From: Chlorobi bacterium Chlorobi_1
GTDB taxonomy: Bacteria > Bacteroidota > Chlorobiia > Chlorobiales > Chlorobiaceae
Direction of reading: 5' to 3'
Assembly (NCBI GenBank): GCA_900299075.1
Contig: OMIK01000036.1
Span: 1-44,318, forward strand
DNA length: 44,318 nt
The notes below the pieces were generated by a model, which made no database searches, was not told the origin of the DNA, and worked only from the letters and a program-made list of their open reading frames with translations. Shown here one piece after another: positions 1 to 8,248 of the stretch (the stretch's first letter is position 1; the number at the start of each line of letters is the position of its first letter). The translations under genes were made by a program, and so were the position numbers.

Positions 1-728
1 ATCCGCTCAGTCTGTGAGGGATCGCGGGATACGGCAATGAGCGAGGCTTCGATAAGGGCAACGAGATCGTCCGAACGCTTCTGGACAACCTCCTGGCCAG
101 CGGGCACCGCCTCGCGTACCTGCTCGAGGAGCGTGGCGAAATATGCCTGTTTCTGCTGTTCTGTCACCGGTCGCGCAGCAACGACCTCGAGCAGTGCGCG
201 GTTGTCGAACTGTCGGGCGAAATCTATGGCGGTCAGGCCCCGAAGGGTCGTCGCAGCAGGGTTCGCCCCTTTTTCGAGCAGGAACTGCGCCAGTTGGGCA
301 TGCCCGTAGAAGACGGCCTCGAGCAGCGGCGTATGCCCGTTGACCGGAAAGATGGCCTCAAGATCCTGCGGCCGGGCCTTGAGGAGGCGCGATACCGCAG
401 GAACACTTCCCGAGTGTGCTGCAAAGTGTACCGGAAGCGCGCCGGTCGAGGCGAAAGGCTTGCCGGGGTCTGCCACCCGCACCGGGTTGTCCAGCAGCAG
501 GTCGATAGCTCCTGCCTGACCGCAGGCTGAAGCTCTGAGCAGCGGCGTCCATCCCTCCGCATCCGCCTGGTCGGGGTCACCGCCGGCCTTGAGCCATGCC
601 CTGAGGGCATTGCGGTCACCATGCCTTGCCGCGTCGAGCGCCGTCTGCAACGCCGGTGCGGATGCCGGAGCGCAACGGGATGAGGCCGGGACAAACAACA
701 GGGCAAGCAGCAGGATGAGGGTTTTCAT
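1..728 (-). CDS. Exported ankyrin-repeat protein (3' end outside window)
   Basis: The frame is open from an ATG at 728 down to the window edge, giving 242 residues with no stop seen, so the gene is partial. Residues 1-19 form a short hydrophobic signal peptide (MKTLILLLALLFVPASS); a Cys at 19 is present but the lipobox is poor, so lipoprotein status is open. About residues 25-185 hold ankyrin-type units, recognisable by GWTPLLRASACG (59-70), LPVHFAAHSGS (98-108), GHTPLLEAVFYGH (131-143) and a final GLTAIDFARQFDN (164-176). The rest is a charged helical tail. The start lies 15 bases after the stop of the upstream beta-domain gene and has a GGAAG ribosome site, which suggests one transcript. 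Ankyrin repeats bind proteins; no enzymatic function can be read. The family call is firm and the role is unknown. Confidence 0.8.
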   Translation of the reverse strand, partial: MKTLILLLALLFVPASSRCAPASAPALQTALDAARHGDRNALRAWLKAGGDPDQADAEGWTPLLRASACGQAGAIDLLLDNPVRVADPGKPFASTGALPVHFAAHSGSVPAVSRLLKARPQDLEAIFPVNGHTPLLEAVFYGHAQLAQFLLEKGANPAATTLRGLTAIDFARQFDNRALLEVVAARPVTEQQKQAYFATLLEQVREAVPAGQEVVQKRSDDLVALIEASLIAVSRDPSQTER

Positions 729-743
729 GAAAGCATCTTCCGA

Positions 744-2339
744 TCAGCGGAGCTGGATGAGGTTGACTGAATATGCACCGGATTCGACGTCTGCCGAGAA
801 ACGGTAGATTCCGCTCCTCGGGCATTCGAAGCGGAGTGCGGGGGGATTGCCGTGCGGAGCGAGGCGCCGGTAGCCGTCGTAGGGGTAATCGACCAGCGAC
901 CATGCCCAACCGGCCCGGTTGGCGGTGTATTTGTAATCGTAGACGCTCCCGGCGGTCAGCAGGATATCCCTGGTGAAGAGCCGGCCATCGGCGGAAACCA
1001 TGTCGTGACGGGAATCGGTCGGATTCCAGCCGCCGTTGCCGTCCGTTGCGAGCTCTTCGAAATTGCCCGATATCTGTAGCGATTCGACCTTCGCCAACGG
1101 CCTGACTTCGGGATCGAAAGAGAAGGTCCCTTTCGCAGGATCGAAGGTCACCAGGTAGTCGCCGTCCCGATCGACCCGGAACAGCAGGTTCCACTCCTGG
1201 GGATCAGAGTGCCAGGTGCGCCCCCAGACCCCGCCGAATCCGATGCTGTCGAGCGCCCAGTTGCCATCGATGGAGAAGTTCATGGTATAGGTGCCATTGC
1301 CCAGCGATCCCCCCTTTGCCGACAGGTGCAGACGCTTCGTCCAGAGCCCGCCGGCACCTTTTTCCATGTTGTGGGAGGGCGACGCCGGATTCCATGGATC
1401 GTCGACGACGTCGCCGTTGACCTGGAATTCGAGGCCCTGGAAATAGTCGACCGCCGGAGATATGCTGTAGCGGTAGGCCTCGGGCCATACGGTGATGGTG
1501 TACTCCCCATCCTTCGGAACCCGGAAGACGACCGCGGACTCTTCGGCATGGCCGACCCTGCTATCGTAGCCGTTCCCGCCGGCCAGGCGGCCCGGCTGCC
1601 CGATGATCCCGCCGTAACCCCAGTCCGAATTGTGGTTCGCGGAAAAGAGGCACTGGTAGACGCCGTTCTTCTCATGCCCTCCGGTTGCCGAAAGCGGCAG
1701 CGTGATGGTCCATGAGCCCTCCCTCTGGCGGGTGAATTCATGGGCAGGCGCCCACTCGTCCCACTTTTCGGCCGGACGGGTCCGGCGTCCGTCGAAACAT
1801 TCGACAGCCCCTTCACGGTCGTGGACGAATCCGTTCACCTGGAAAGAGTCGATCTGCGTCATCTCCTCGACCTTCGGCTCGATGGCGTAGGTTCTGGCGG
1901 CAGGATCGAAGCCGACCGTGTACCAGCCGTCCCTCGGGATCCTGAAGATGATGTTGCCGGCCGATGCGGAGCCGGAGCCGGTGACCAGCCGTCCAGCCGC
2001 AGTACCGCGCTTGAATGCCGTGCGCAGCTCCCTTCCGGTATTGAACCGCATGGCGTAGATGCCGTCGCCGTTCCGCCCCCCGGTCGTACTGAGGTACATC
2101 CTGCGCCGGAACACCCCTCGGGCGTCACGCCGCATGTCGTTGCCGGCATGGAACGGGTTCCAGCCGTACCTTCCCCCGATGACGGTGCCGACCACCTGGG
2201 CACTGGCAGGATACTCGCGGGCTGCAAGCGTCCCCGGGGAGGCAAGAAGCGCGATCCCAGTCAGGATGGCCCCGACCCCCTTCCCGATCCCTGCGGGAAA
2301 TGGGCGGCGTAAGGTTCGAAACGGCATGTGGGTGTTCAT
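744..2339 (-). CDS. Secreted protein of four tandem starch-binding-like beta domains
   Basis: A 531-residue protein when started at ATG 2339, which has a GAGGG ribosome site overlapping the stop of the preceding transporter gene; a GTG at 2351 would add four residues. Residues 1-40 form an Arg-rich, then hydrophobic signal peptide ending at TLAA. The rest is four repeats of 110-135 residues, at about 43-155, 161-295, 300-410 and 418-527. The repeats share a WNP...M segment (60, 316, 438; absent or altered in repeat 2), a GxY core strand, FR(I/V)xxDGxY (132-140, 272-280, 387-395; FECPRSGIY in repeat 4) and a closing Y/F-S-x-x-P. The pattern resembles SusE/SusF or X25 (amylopullulanase-type) carbohydrate-binding sandwiches. 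No catalytic domain is present. I infer a glycan-binding envelope protein; the ligand is unknown. Confidence 0.7.
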   Translation of the reverse strand: MNTHMPFRTLRRPFPAGIGKGVGAILTGIALLASPGTLAAREYPASAQVVGTVIGGRYGWNPFHAGNDMRRDARGVFRRRMYLSTTGGRNGDGIYAMRFNTGRELRTAFKRGTAAGRLVTGSGSASAGNIIFRIPRDGWYTVGFDPAARTYAIEPKVEEMTQIDSFQVNGFVHDREGAVECFDGRRTRPAEKWDEWAPAHEFTRQREGSWTITLPLSATGGHEKNGVYQCLFSANHNSDWGYGGIIGQPGRLAGGNGYDSRVGHAEESAVVFRVPKDGEYTITVWPEAYRYSISPAVDYFQGLEFQVNGDVVDDPWNPASPSHNMEKGAGGLWTKRLHLSAKGGSLGNGTYTMNFSIDGNWALDSIGFGGVWGRTWHSDPQEWNLLFRVDRDGDYLVTFDPAKGTFSFDPEVRPLAKVESLQISGNFEELATDGNGGWNPTDSRHDMVSADGRLFTRDILLTAGSVYDYKYTANRAGWAWSLVDYPYDGYRRLAPHGNPPALRFECPRSGIYRFSADVESGAYSVNLIQLR

Positions 2340-2347
2340 CGGCTCCC

Positions 2348-4645
2348 TCACTTTTTCTGGCCCGCCTGTCCGACAGGCTGGATGATTTCGCTGAGCGACA
2401 TCCTGCTCTCCATGACGTCGTAGACCCCCCCGAGGGTCTCGGAAACACGCCTCCGCTCTTCAGCCGGGAGTGCAGCGACGCCGAGCAGGATGCTGTCGAT
2501 CGCCTCCTCGCCCAGGTCGGGCAGGATAGGCACGAGCTCCTCCTTCAACAGAGGAGTCTCGGCTTCAGCAGCCAGCGTCCTGCATATGACCCCTACCGCC
2601 TCGTCCTTTATGGCGGGGGGAGCCCCGAATCGGACCATGCCTGCACCGGCCAGGACCCTTGCCGGCGCATCGGAGGAGGCGAGCAATCCTGGCGGCAATG
2701 AGGGGACTGGGAGCTCTCCGACGAGGTGGCAGGTCGCCAGGGCCGCCCGAACCACCTCGGGGTCATCGTCGGCCAGCAACCCTGCCAGGCGTACGCGAAG
2801 GGCCGAGGCCATCCCGGGTTCGTCCCAGAGCGCCCGGACGACGGCCGCCACGACGACCCCGGAACGGTCGCTCAGCATGGGTTCAAGCAACGCCCTGCGG
2901 CTTCCCGAGTTCACACCGACCGCCTCGACGATCCTTTTCCTGACAATGGCTGATTCATGCCCGAGCCATCTCTGTGCCTTTTCATTCCATACGGAAGGGG
3001 GTTCGCCAAGCAGGCTGACATTGAACGCATCTGCCCGGATGGCAGGCTCGGGATCGGATTCGGCCATCTGCTTCAGGGCTTCCGACACGGCATCCGGCAG
3101 CGCGTGCTTCTCGTGCATCCTCGAAAGCGAACGCAAGGCTTCGGCACGGACGCCGGGGGCAGGGTCATGAAGCATGCGGCAAAGCGCCTGCTGCGAAGCC
3201 GCGCCGGGGATGCTGCCGCGGACTCGTGCCGCCGCAGCACGCCGCTCCGCCTCGGGCATCGAGGCGACATGGTCAAGCAGTTCGCCGGCCCGTGTGCTTC
3301 CCGGCTCCACCAGGCATTCGATCGCATCCATCACGGTCCTCTTGTCAGGGCTCTTCAGGTTGTCGGCGATCAGGTTGAGGTAGTGCTTCTGTGAACCGAG
3401 GACGACGGCGATCCAGAGGATGCCGAGCACGATGCCGGAGATCGTCACCTCGTCGCTCCAGCCCTGGCCGTCCGTCGCATCGAACATCGCGTGCAGTCCC
3501 AGGATGAGCAGGCCGCCGAGCACACCGCCGAGCGGATTGACCACCCCTTCGATGAAGCCCCGGATTCGGGCTCGGAGCGCGGACGGCATCGCGTTCTGCG
3601 CCAGCTGGTAGGAGTTGCCCTGGACAGTCATGCCGACAAGGTCCCAGGTGAACCGAAGGAAGAAGCCGGCCCAGAAGACGGGCTGGAGGGTGATGAACAC
3701 GAAACCGGCAAGCACGGTCAGGGGCAGCGCGCAAAGTCCGCGGGAGACCCCGATGCGCCGGATGAGGTAACCGCTGAAGAGCACCTGCACCAGGAGCCCG
3801 GTGATGTTGATGACCATGCCGTAGATACCGTAGAAACCGGCAAGCTTCGCCTCGGACGGGAAGGTTGCGTTCATGATCCGGGTGTACTGGAAATCGGCGA
3901 CGGAGCCGACCACCCAGAACATCACGGCCACGAACCCGAGCACGACGGCCATCGGCGAGCTTCGGAAAAAGCCTGCCCCCTCCCTGAGGTGGGCCCCTTT
4001 ACCAGCGGTTCCCGAAGCGCTCTTGCTCCTCCCTCCCAGTTCGCCGCCGAACCGCTTCCTGACCATGAAAGTGAGGGGAACAAGAGCCAGAACCGAAAAG
4101 GCCCAGACCAGCGTAAGGTTGGCCGTCCCCATGGAATCGGCGAGGAAATGGATCGATGCGCCACCGGCGATGCCGCCGATGGTCCCTGCGGTACCGACGA
4201 TGGGATAGAGGCGCCGCCCCTGCGACGGGGTGAACAGATCGCTGATGATCGTCCAGACCTGCGTGCCGAGGGTCGAGTTGCCGACCCCCTGGGCAAAGAA
4301 GACCACCATGAAGAACAGGAAGAGCTGCAGGGTGAAGCCCGGGGAGCTCTCCTGGTTCGCGGAGACCAGGGTGCGGGCCAGGAGCAGCAGCACGCCGGTA
4401 ACGACGGCGAAAATGACCAGGAGGCGGTCGCGGCGCACCTTGTCTGCGAACATCAGGTAGACCGAGGAGCCCACCATACCGAGCAGGCTGATGCCGATAT
4501 AGGTGTAGGGCAGGTACTGGATGCCCATCCGCTTGACCAGCATCGAGTGGACGGCGCTCCAGCCGATCGTATAACCGATCGCCAGCAGCGCCACCATCGA
4601 CCACGTGATGGCAACCTTGGAAATTTCCTCTTTTCGCACCTGCAT
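2348..4645 (-). CDS. MFS / Npt-like nucleotide transporter fused to HEAT repeats
   Basis: A 765-residue inner-membrane protein. Residues 1-420 contain about 12 hydrophobic segments. WTIISDLFTPSQGRRLYP (131-148) followed by a Gly-rich helix is reminiscent of the ATP/ADP-carrier (Npt1/Npt2, TLC) branch of the MFS fold. Residues 430-750 are soluble and built from HEAT-like helical pairs (for example RAEALRSLSRMHE, IRADAFNVSLLGE, VRKRIVEAVGV), ending in a Gln/Lys-rich tail. HEAT-fused Npt-like transporters are known in Bacteroidetes/Chlorobi relatives, but their substrates are mostly untested. The start is ATG 4645 with a GGAAGGG site, 46 bases after the epimerase-like gene. Its stop overlaps the ribosome site of the next gene, so translation may be coupled. 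The substrate cannot be assigned from sequence; the genomic context hints at a sugar or a sugar nucleotide. Confidence 0.75.
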   Translation of the reverse strand: MQVRKEEISKVAITWSMVALLAIGYTIGWSAVHSMLVKRMGIQYLPYTYIGISLLGMVGSSVYLMFADKVRRDRLLVIFAVVTGVLLLLARTLVSANQESSPGFTLQLFLFFMVVFFAQGVGNSTLGTQVWTIISDLFTPSQGRRLYPIVGTAGTIGGIAGGASIHFLADSMGTANLTLVWAFSVLALVPLTFMVRKRFGGELGGRSKSASGTAGKGAHLREGAGFFRSSPMAVVLGFVAVMFWVVGSVADFQYTRIMNATFPSEAKLAGFYGIYGMVINITGLLVQVLFSGYLIRRIGVSRGLCALPLTVLAGFVFITLQPVFWAGFFLRFTWDLVGMTVQGNSYQLAQNAMPSALRARIRGFIEGVVNPLGGVLGGLLILGLHAMFDATDGQGWSDEVTISGIVLGILWIAVVLGSQKHYLNLIADNLKSPDKRTVMDAIECLVEPGSTRAGELLDHVASMPEAERRAAAARVRGSIPGAASQQALCRMLHDPAPGVRAEALRSLSRMHEKHALPDAVSEALKQMAESDPEPAIRADAFNVSLLGEPPSVWNEKAQRWLGHESAIVRKRIVEAVGVNSGSRRALLEPMLSDRSGVVVAAVVRALWDEPGMASALRVRLAGLLADDDPEVVRAALATCHLVGELPVPSLPPGLLASSDAPARVLAGAGMVRFGAPPAIKDEAVGVICRTLAAEAETPLLKEELVPILPDLGEEAIDSILLGVAALPAEERRRVSETLGGVYDVMESRMSLSEIIQPVGQAGQKK

Positions 4646-4691
4646 GTTCCCTTCCGGTTTGGCGTTCCTGTAACTTGTGCCTCTCGGCGGC

Positions 4692-6581
4692 TCAGCGGGG
4701 AGCGAGAGTCACGACCATCGGCTCGGGCACCTTCCATTCAGGCAGCCGAACCGAGAGGCCTTCTGCATCGAAATCGTGCCACGGTCGGCCACCGATGGTC
4801 ACCGAAGCGATCCTCACGGAGCCCTTCGGAAAGGCGATCGGCTGGACCTGGAATCGGGTTCCGGCCGTTTCCAGACCTGGACGGAAGTGGAGCGCGACCG
4901 GCCTGTGGTTGACCAGGAGGTTGGTGTAGAGATGCGCGAAATAGGTCAGCTCCATGTTGTGGTAGCCGCTCTTTGAATGACTCCCCTTGTCGGCGCGGTC
5001 GCCAATGAGGTAGGGTGTGCCGTCGGACTGGCAGTCGAAGAAGACGTCGCCGTCGTCATGGTCCGGGAACGCCAGGTTGTAGAAACCGGAACCGGCACGG
5101 GCGGAGGCGAGGTATGCCGGGTCGTGGACGGTGCCGTAGAGGACATAATAGGCCAGGATCCCCTGCTCCTGCTGCCACCAGGCTTTCCGGTCGTGCCAGA
5201 CCAGCTCGTAACGGCCGGTCACCGGATCGGGCTCCCGTTCGATCACGTCGTACCAGCCTCCGCGGCGGACGTCCTGGCCGTAGACCTGCATCAGGTCGGC
5301 GCATTTCCGGGCGGTCCGAAGGTAACGTTCATGGGAGGTCAGGCCGTACAGGCGGGTAAGGCACCAGGCGATCTTGAGGTTGTGTCCCACCACGCCACGG
5401 TTCTGCTGCCAGGCGTAGCCATGGTCCGGATTCCAGCGGGCGTCGAACCGTTCGTTCACGAAGGGGCTCCCCTTGTCCGGGAAGTGCTCCACGATGAGTT
5501 CAGCAAGCTCGACGAGCCGCTTGAGGTATTTCGGGTCGCGGGTCCCGAGATAGAGGTTCCCGAGGTATGCCGGGAGATGATCCCCGACGGAGTTCCAGTT
5601 CTTGCGGAGGCCGTTGGGCCCGCTTTCGACCACCCGGAGCGTACCGGGATCGAGATGGGAGAAATAGCCACGCTGCATCGGGTCCCTGGGGGCGCCATCC
5701 CAGTAGTGCTCGTCCATGAAACGGATGGTTTTCTCGATATCGGCAAGGATGACGGCATCCCCTGTGGCTCGATAGTACTGTGTCAGGCCCGCGAGGCAGT
5801 AGATCTGCTCATAGAGCGGTATGGTGCCGGCATCGTCGGCGAAGAGCGAGGCGAGGACGGGTCGCCCGTCCCGCAACGCATGCAGCCAGTAGACCTGCGT
5901 TCCGTCCGCGCTCTCGATGCGGAACCGCTCGCGCTGGTAGCGCACCAGCTGCCTGGCCGCTTCGAGCACCCTCGGATTGCCGTTGATGATATAGGTGGAA
6001 CTGAGCCCGTAGATGAGCCGGGAAATGGTGTCGGTCTCCTGGAGGTTGGCCGATTCGGAGCGCTTCGTGCCGGTCTTGGTGATGTTGGTCCTGTAGGCTG
6101 CGGGATCGACGGGGTCACCGGGACCGAACTGTGTCCTTATCCAGAAATCTGCCAGCTCTTTGGCCTGGGAGGACCACCAGTCGGAATCCTCGAAAATCGG
6201 TTTGTTGGTGGCATGGTCGAAAAAGGTGACCTCCTTGGCGACCAGTTCCGGACGGTCGGAGTAGACCAGGCCGGAAGCCGCGATGCGGGCGCCAGGATCA
6301 AACGAGCCGATGCCGGCCGGGTCGGGACGGCGGGAGCGCTCGTCGAGCCCCTTCAGGGGATGGAGGTAGGCGTTGGAGGCTATCCTGACGCGCTGTGTTG
6401 ATCCGTCGGCAAGCGTCAACACAACGAGGGCGCTGTCGCGGTTCACCGTGTTCACCGTCCCCTGCACCCGGTCGTAACGGACCGTCGGCACGGGCTTGGG
6501 TGGCTGGGCGGCAGTTACCGCAGCGGGAATCAGCTGGCAGGCGAACAGGAATCCGAAAATACCGTAATTGCTCCTGGCCAT
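4692..6581 (-). CDS. Secreted N-acylglucosamine 2-epimerase-like (alpha/alpha barrel) protein
   Basis: A 629-residue protein from ATG 6581, which has an AGAGGAGG ribosome site; an upstream TTG start would add 27 unlikely residues. A signal peptide (1-25) ends at VTAA. Residues about 33-120 form a small beta barrel (QGTVNTVNRDSALVVLTLAD) like the OB-type DUF5666 domains. Residues about 130-560 are an all-helical repeat region matching the AGE/cellobiose-2-epimerase superfamily: VVGHNLKIAW (397-406), RKAWWQQEQGILAYYVLYG (465-483) and a late His in SGYHNMEL (538-545), all at places where this family keeps active-site His and Glu. Residues 560-629 look like a C-terminal beta domain. Family members epimerise or isomerise sugars or cleave uronates; here the substrate is unknown. 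The export signal is unusual, since most AGE enzymes are cytosolic. Confidence 0.7.
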   Translation of the reverse strand: MARSNYGIFGFLFACQLIPAAVTAAQPPKPVPTVRYDRVQGTVNTVNRDSALVVLTLADGSTQRVRIASNAYLHPLKGLDERSRRPDPAGIGSFDPGARIAASGLVYSDRPELVAKEVTFFDHATNKPIFEDSDWWSSQAKELADFWIRTQFGPGDPVDPAAYRTNITKTGTKRSESANLQETDTISRLIYGLSSTYIINGNPRVLEAARQLVRYQRERFRIESADGTQVYWLHALRDGRPVLASLFADDAGTIPLYEQIYCLAGLTQYYRATGDAVILADIEKTIRFMDEHYWDGAPRDPMQRGYFSHLDPGTLRVVESGPNGLRKNWNSVGDHLPAYLGNLYLGTRDPKYLKRLVELAELIVEHFPDKGSPFVNERFDARWNPDHGYAWQQNRGVVGHNLKIAWCLTRLYGLTSHERYLRTARKCADLMQVYGQDVRRGGWYDVIEREPDPVTGRYELVWHDRKAWWQQEQGILAYYVLYGTVHDPAYLASARAGSGFYNLAFPDHDDGDVFFDCQSDGTPYLIGDRADKGSHSKSGYHNMELTYFAHLYTNLLVNHRPVALHFRPGLETAGTRFQVQPIAFPKGSVRIASVTIGGRPWHDFDAEGLSVRLPEWKVPEPMVVTLAPR

Positions 6582-6898
6582 GGGGGGCCTCCTCTTTGTC
6601 GAAGTTTCTGTTGGGGTTGCAGGACAAAGAACACCTGTTTCCGAGCGCCATCCCGGCGCCACCGGACCTGCCGGGCAGGTTCCGGAGTGGAGGCGGCAGC
6701 GAGCGGCAACAGCAGCAGCAAAGAGCCTCGTAAGGCTAAATTATATAAAAATATGGGCAATTTTAAAGTTGTGCGGCAAAGCCGAAAACAAGCCAAGAAG
6801 CTCCCCATGGCATCCATGAAGAGACGCTCGAAAGGGAGGGCCTTACCCCAGGATTCCCGCTCCGCGCGGAAATTCCAGGGAAAGGTCCGCCGGAAGGA
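6582..6898. other. Intergenic region between porin 1 and the epimerase-like gene
   Basis: 317 bases without a convincing gene. A short plus-strand frame (6687-6950) has no ribosome site and runs into the porin antisense. The minus strand holds an AT-rich block (TATATAAT at 6747-6740) 12 bases after a near-palindrome at 6758-6771, which looks like the promoter region of the epimerase operon; the leader is then about 160 bases. No clear intrinsic terminator for the porin was found; a GC-rich imperfect inverted repeat lies at about 6850-6885. Confidence 0.5.
6740..6778 (-). promoter_or_regulatory. Putative promoter and near-palindromic operator of the epimerase operon
   Basis: Plus-strand CAATTTTAAAGTTG (6758-6771) followed by TGCGGCA closely matches the site at 9545-9565 before the first porin gene (17 of 21 bases). 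On the minus strand it stands just upstream of TATATAAT (6747-6740), a good -10 element. A -35 would fall inside or next to the palindrome, so a protein bound there would be expected to repress. This is inference; no regulator gene is in the window. Confidence 0.4.
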
Positions 6899-8185
6899 TC
6901 AGAACGCGGCGACAGCCCACAGCTCCAGGCGCAGGCGGCTGTGGTTGTAGGTCGGATCCACCTCGTCCTTGGTGACCATGAATCGCAGCGTCGGCTGGAG
7001 GGTCAGCTTCACCTCCTTGTCCTCATAGGCATGGTACTGGTATTGCGCCCAGGCCAGGTTGTTCGTGTAGGTCTGCTTGACGGCAACGGCTTCTGAGGCG
7101 AGCTTCGACCTGTCGGTTGTCACGTTGTGGTCCCACCACAGCAGGACCGGGCCGTATTCGAACTTGACCCTCGTGAAGTAGGCGGTGAGGTCGACGCTGG
7201 CGTTCCTGTTGTCGAGTCCGTAAGGCATCCCGTCGTCATCCAGCACTACTGAGTTGTTATAGACGCCGCTCGACGGCGTCGTCCCCTTCGCGATGCTGTA
7301 CCAGGCGCCGGCACCGAGCTTCACCCCTCCGACCGGCCCGCTCAGGTTCGCTCCGAAGGTGACCGGCCGGACCCCCTGGTGGAACGGCATGCGGTACTTG
7401 TTGTTGAGGTTGTTGCCGGTCCCGCTGGTGGAGCCCGAAGCCTTGAAGGTCTCCTGGGTGAAGGAGTCCATCTTGGTTATCGCGGTAAGGACGGTGGGTT
7501 CGACGGTCACGCCGGCAAACTCCGCCCTGTAGCTCGCCATCAGGAGGTAGCCGTCGTTCAGGAGGCCGTCCCCCGTGCTTCCCGTGTCGTTGCCGACGAT
7601 ATTGTCGACCACGCCGAAGGTCAGGTTCAGCTCACCCGCCCCAACCTTCGTGCCGTAGTTCGCAGCGAACATGCGGTCGTTCAGGAAGGTCGCCACCGGA
7701 AGTTCGATGGGGTTCCTGGGAAAGAGGGTCAGGTCGTAGACCGGGTTGTCGAAGGAGTTCAGGGGAATGCGGCCGATAGCGTAGTGGCTGTCTCCGTAGA
7801 TCCTTCCGAAATAGGCGTTGTTGAATCCGAGGGAGGAGAACTCGGTGTTGCCGTAGCCGACGGTCTGCCAGCCTCCCCCGCCGCCGATGGCCACGGTACC
7901 GGCAGCACCGAACTCGCTTTTGGCACCCTTGTTCCTGTCAAGCCTGTTCGGCGCTTCGTTGGCGAGCTGGACCCTCGCGTAGAAACCATCTCCCATTTGG
8001 GCGCTCCCGTTCAGGGTCACGCGGTACTGCCACATGACATCGTCGGCGAACTGGTGGTCCACATCGTAGGTCTGGACCCTGAGCCTCGTGGAGACATCGC
8101 CGCCGAAGCCGAACTGGACTGCGGATGCCTGCGCAGGAAGCATGGCCATCGCCAGCAGGGCCGCAAAGGGGATGATTTTTTTCAT
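6899..8185 (-). CDS. Outer-membrane beta-barrel porin-like protein (copy 1)
   Basis: A 428-residue protein with a signal peptide (MKKIIPFAALLAMAMLPAQASA, cleavage after ASA). The mature part is rich in alternating aromatic and Gly residues, with repeated strand-turn patterns and a C-terminal strand LRLELWAVAAF. A terminal Phe is the usual recognition feature for outer-membrane barrels. It lies 63 bases downstream of a paralogue (8249-9385) with the same core signature: an (A/S)IGR(I/L)PLN stretch, LDLTLFP-like text and a TVEP strand. I expect a 16-18-strand diffusion or specific porin; the substrate is unreadable. Being followed by a secreted sugar-type enzyme and an inner-membrane carrier, it may admit a glycan or its products, which is inference. 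Confidence 0.8.
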   Translation of the reverse strand: MKKIIPFAALLAMAMLPAQASAVQFGFGGDVSTRLRVQTYDVDHQFADDVMWQYRVTLNGSAQMGDGFYARVQLANEAPNRLDRNKGAKSEFGAAGTVAIGGGGGWQTVGYGNTEFSSLGFNNAYFGRIYGDSHYAIGRIPLNSFDNPVYDLTLFPRNPIELPVATFLNDRMFAANYGTKVGAGELNLTFGVVDNIVGNDTGSTGDGLLNDGYLLMASYRAEFAGVTVEPTVLTAITKMDSFTQETFKASGSTSGTGNNLNNKYRMPFHQGVRPVTFGANLSGPVGGVKLGAGAWYSIAKGTTPSSGVYNNSVVLDDDGMPYGLDNRNASVDLTAYFTRVKFEYGPVLLWWDHNVTTDRSKLASEAVAVKQTYTNNLAWAQYQYHAYEDKEVKLTLQPTLRFMVTKDEVDPTYNHSRLRLELWAVAAF

Positions 8186-8248
8186 GATGTTCGGGTTTCT
8201 GATTGAAAACGAAGAACCTGCCCAAAAGACTGCCAGCCCGGAATTAGG

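Noticed and set aside
3491-4912. 473-residue plus-strand frame opposite the MFS-HEAT gene
   Set aside because: Low-complexity His/Asp/Glu/Gly text without domains; the minus-strand gene is clearly real.
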